Shown here in pieces: positions 32,447-32,579 of a DNA stretch of 32,579 nucleotides. Under the pieces are notes generated by a model that saw only the letters and a program-made list of their open reading frames with translations, was not told the origin of the DNA and did no database searches. How positions within the stretch are numbered: position 1 is the first letter of the stretch; each line of letters opens with the position of its first letter. Where the stretch lies: the NCBI GenBank assembly GCA_945861865.1, contig CAMAWN010000050.1, positions 1 to 32,579 on the forward strand, in the 5' to 3' direction. The stretch comes from Candidatus Kuenenia stuttgartensis (GTDB lineage Bacteria > Planctomycetota > Planctomycetia > Planctomycetales > Planctomycetaceae). The position numbers and the translations under genes were made by a program.

Positions 32447-32579
32447 TTAGGTGCGCGTTGGGATGTAGCTTTTGGCGCAGACGGATTTGATCAGGTTGGT
32501 GTTGAGGCAGTGTTGGCACCAAGAGCTGGAGGCGACCTCGAAGAGGTCGTCGTAGTTTTCGTAGGAGCGGTTGGACCAG
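32447..32579 (-). CDS. C-terminal end of a probable IS630-type transposase, cut by window
   Basis: The last 43 codons of a minus-strand gene entering from the right edge. The peptide runs WSNRSYENYDDLFEVASSSW, then 6 residues, then LNTNLIKSVCAKSYIPTRT and TAA (32447-32449). The pattern (NR-Y-x2-YDDL ... W ... LI-S-C ... YI) resembles the C-terminus of IS630-family DDE transposases, which ends with a YDDL ... W ... SI helix. No start or catalytic residues are visible, so whether the copy is intact cannot be told. Terminal inverted repeats cannot be tested without the other end. Confidence 0.55.
   Translation of the reverse strand, partial: WSNRSYENYDDLFEVASSSWCQHCLNTNLIKSVCAKSYIPTRT

Noticed and set aside
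32139..32522. Minus-strand frame of 127 codons with INPADSR-type 14-residue repeats.
   Set aside because: It arises from the 42-bp tandem repeat, stays open in several frames on both strands, and overlaps the transposase-like frame.

Overview
The window looks like chromosomal DNA of a planctomycete (phylum Planctomycetota), moderately GC-rich. The evidence is lineage-typical families: a DUF1549/DUF1553 cytochrome-like protein (PSCyt1), DUF1559 pseudopilin-like proteins with the H-X9-DG signature, a TIGR03067 domain, a CxC zinc-ribbon/LRR protein and an ExeA-type ATPase. Many stop-adjacent and intergenic palindromic repeats also fit. I see no tRNA, rRNA, CRISPR array or prophage. The species cannot be named from the sequence alone.

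Layout. 1-1061: the 3' part of a NarL-type response regulator, then a universal-stress-protein gene that appears dead (three lesions). 1104-5127, minus strand: PSCyt1/DUF1549/DUF1553 protein, an OleA-like condensing enzyme and a small protein, separated by palindromic repeats. 5479-9142, plus strand: glutamine synthetase, a DJ-1/PfpI protein and a glycerophosphodiesterase fused to a DUF1963 (YwqG-like) domain, in a tight overlapping cluster ending in a hairpin that contains the last stop codon. 9205-10299, minus: GT4 glycosyltransferase. 10468-16185, plus: a membrane-anchored partner-like protein, ExeA-like ATPase, membrane SGNH hydrolase, STAS protein, exopolyphosphatase and inositol-monophosphatase-family protein. 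16253-18925, minus: DUF1559 protein and a GYF_2-type membrane protein. 19146-21206, minus: YgiQ-type radical SAM protein, divergent from a nucleotidyltransferase-HD protein (21349-22536), which converges on a CE15-like esterase (22588-23886). 24270-25997: an exported protein with a strong terminator. 26274-27516, minus: PurN and a Tsr3-like protein, divergent from a zinc-ribbon protein and a methyltransferase. 29532-32079: a decayed zinc-ribbon/WD40 remnant beside an intact zinc-ribbon/DUF1559/TIGR03067/LRR protein whose 5' region is a paralogous copy. 32080-32579: palindrome, 42-bp tandem repeats and the 3' end of a likely IS630-type transposase.

Most promising points. (1) The protein at 29734-32079 carries the C-terminal part of a DUF1559 module before its N-terminal part, an apparent circular permutation, inside a five-part fusion. 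(2) The neighbouring 29532-29643 remnant records deletion of a zinc-ribbon/WD40 paralogue. (3) The GDPD-DUF1963 fusion. (4) The triple-lesion Usp pseudogene. (5) Several families of palindromic repeats, one placed 1-3 nt from stop codons at two loci and another read in frame as part of a protein. I found no clear-cut new defence system or biosynthetic cluster; most of the window is ordinary housekeeping and lineage-specific genes.
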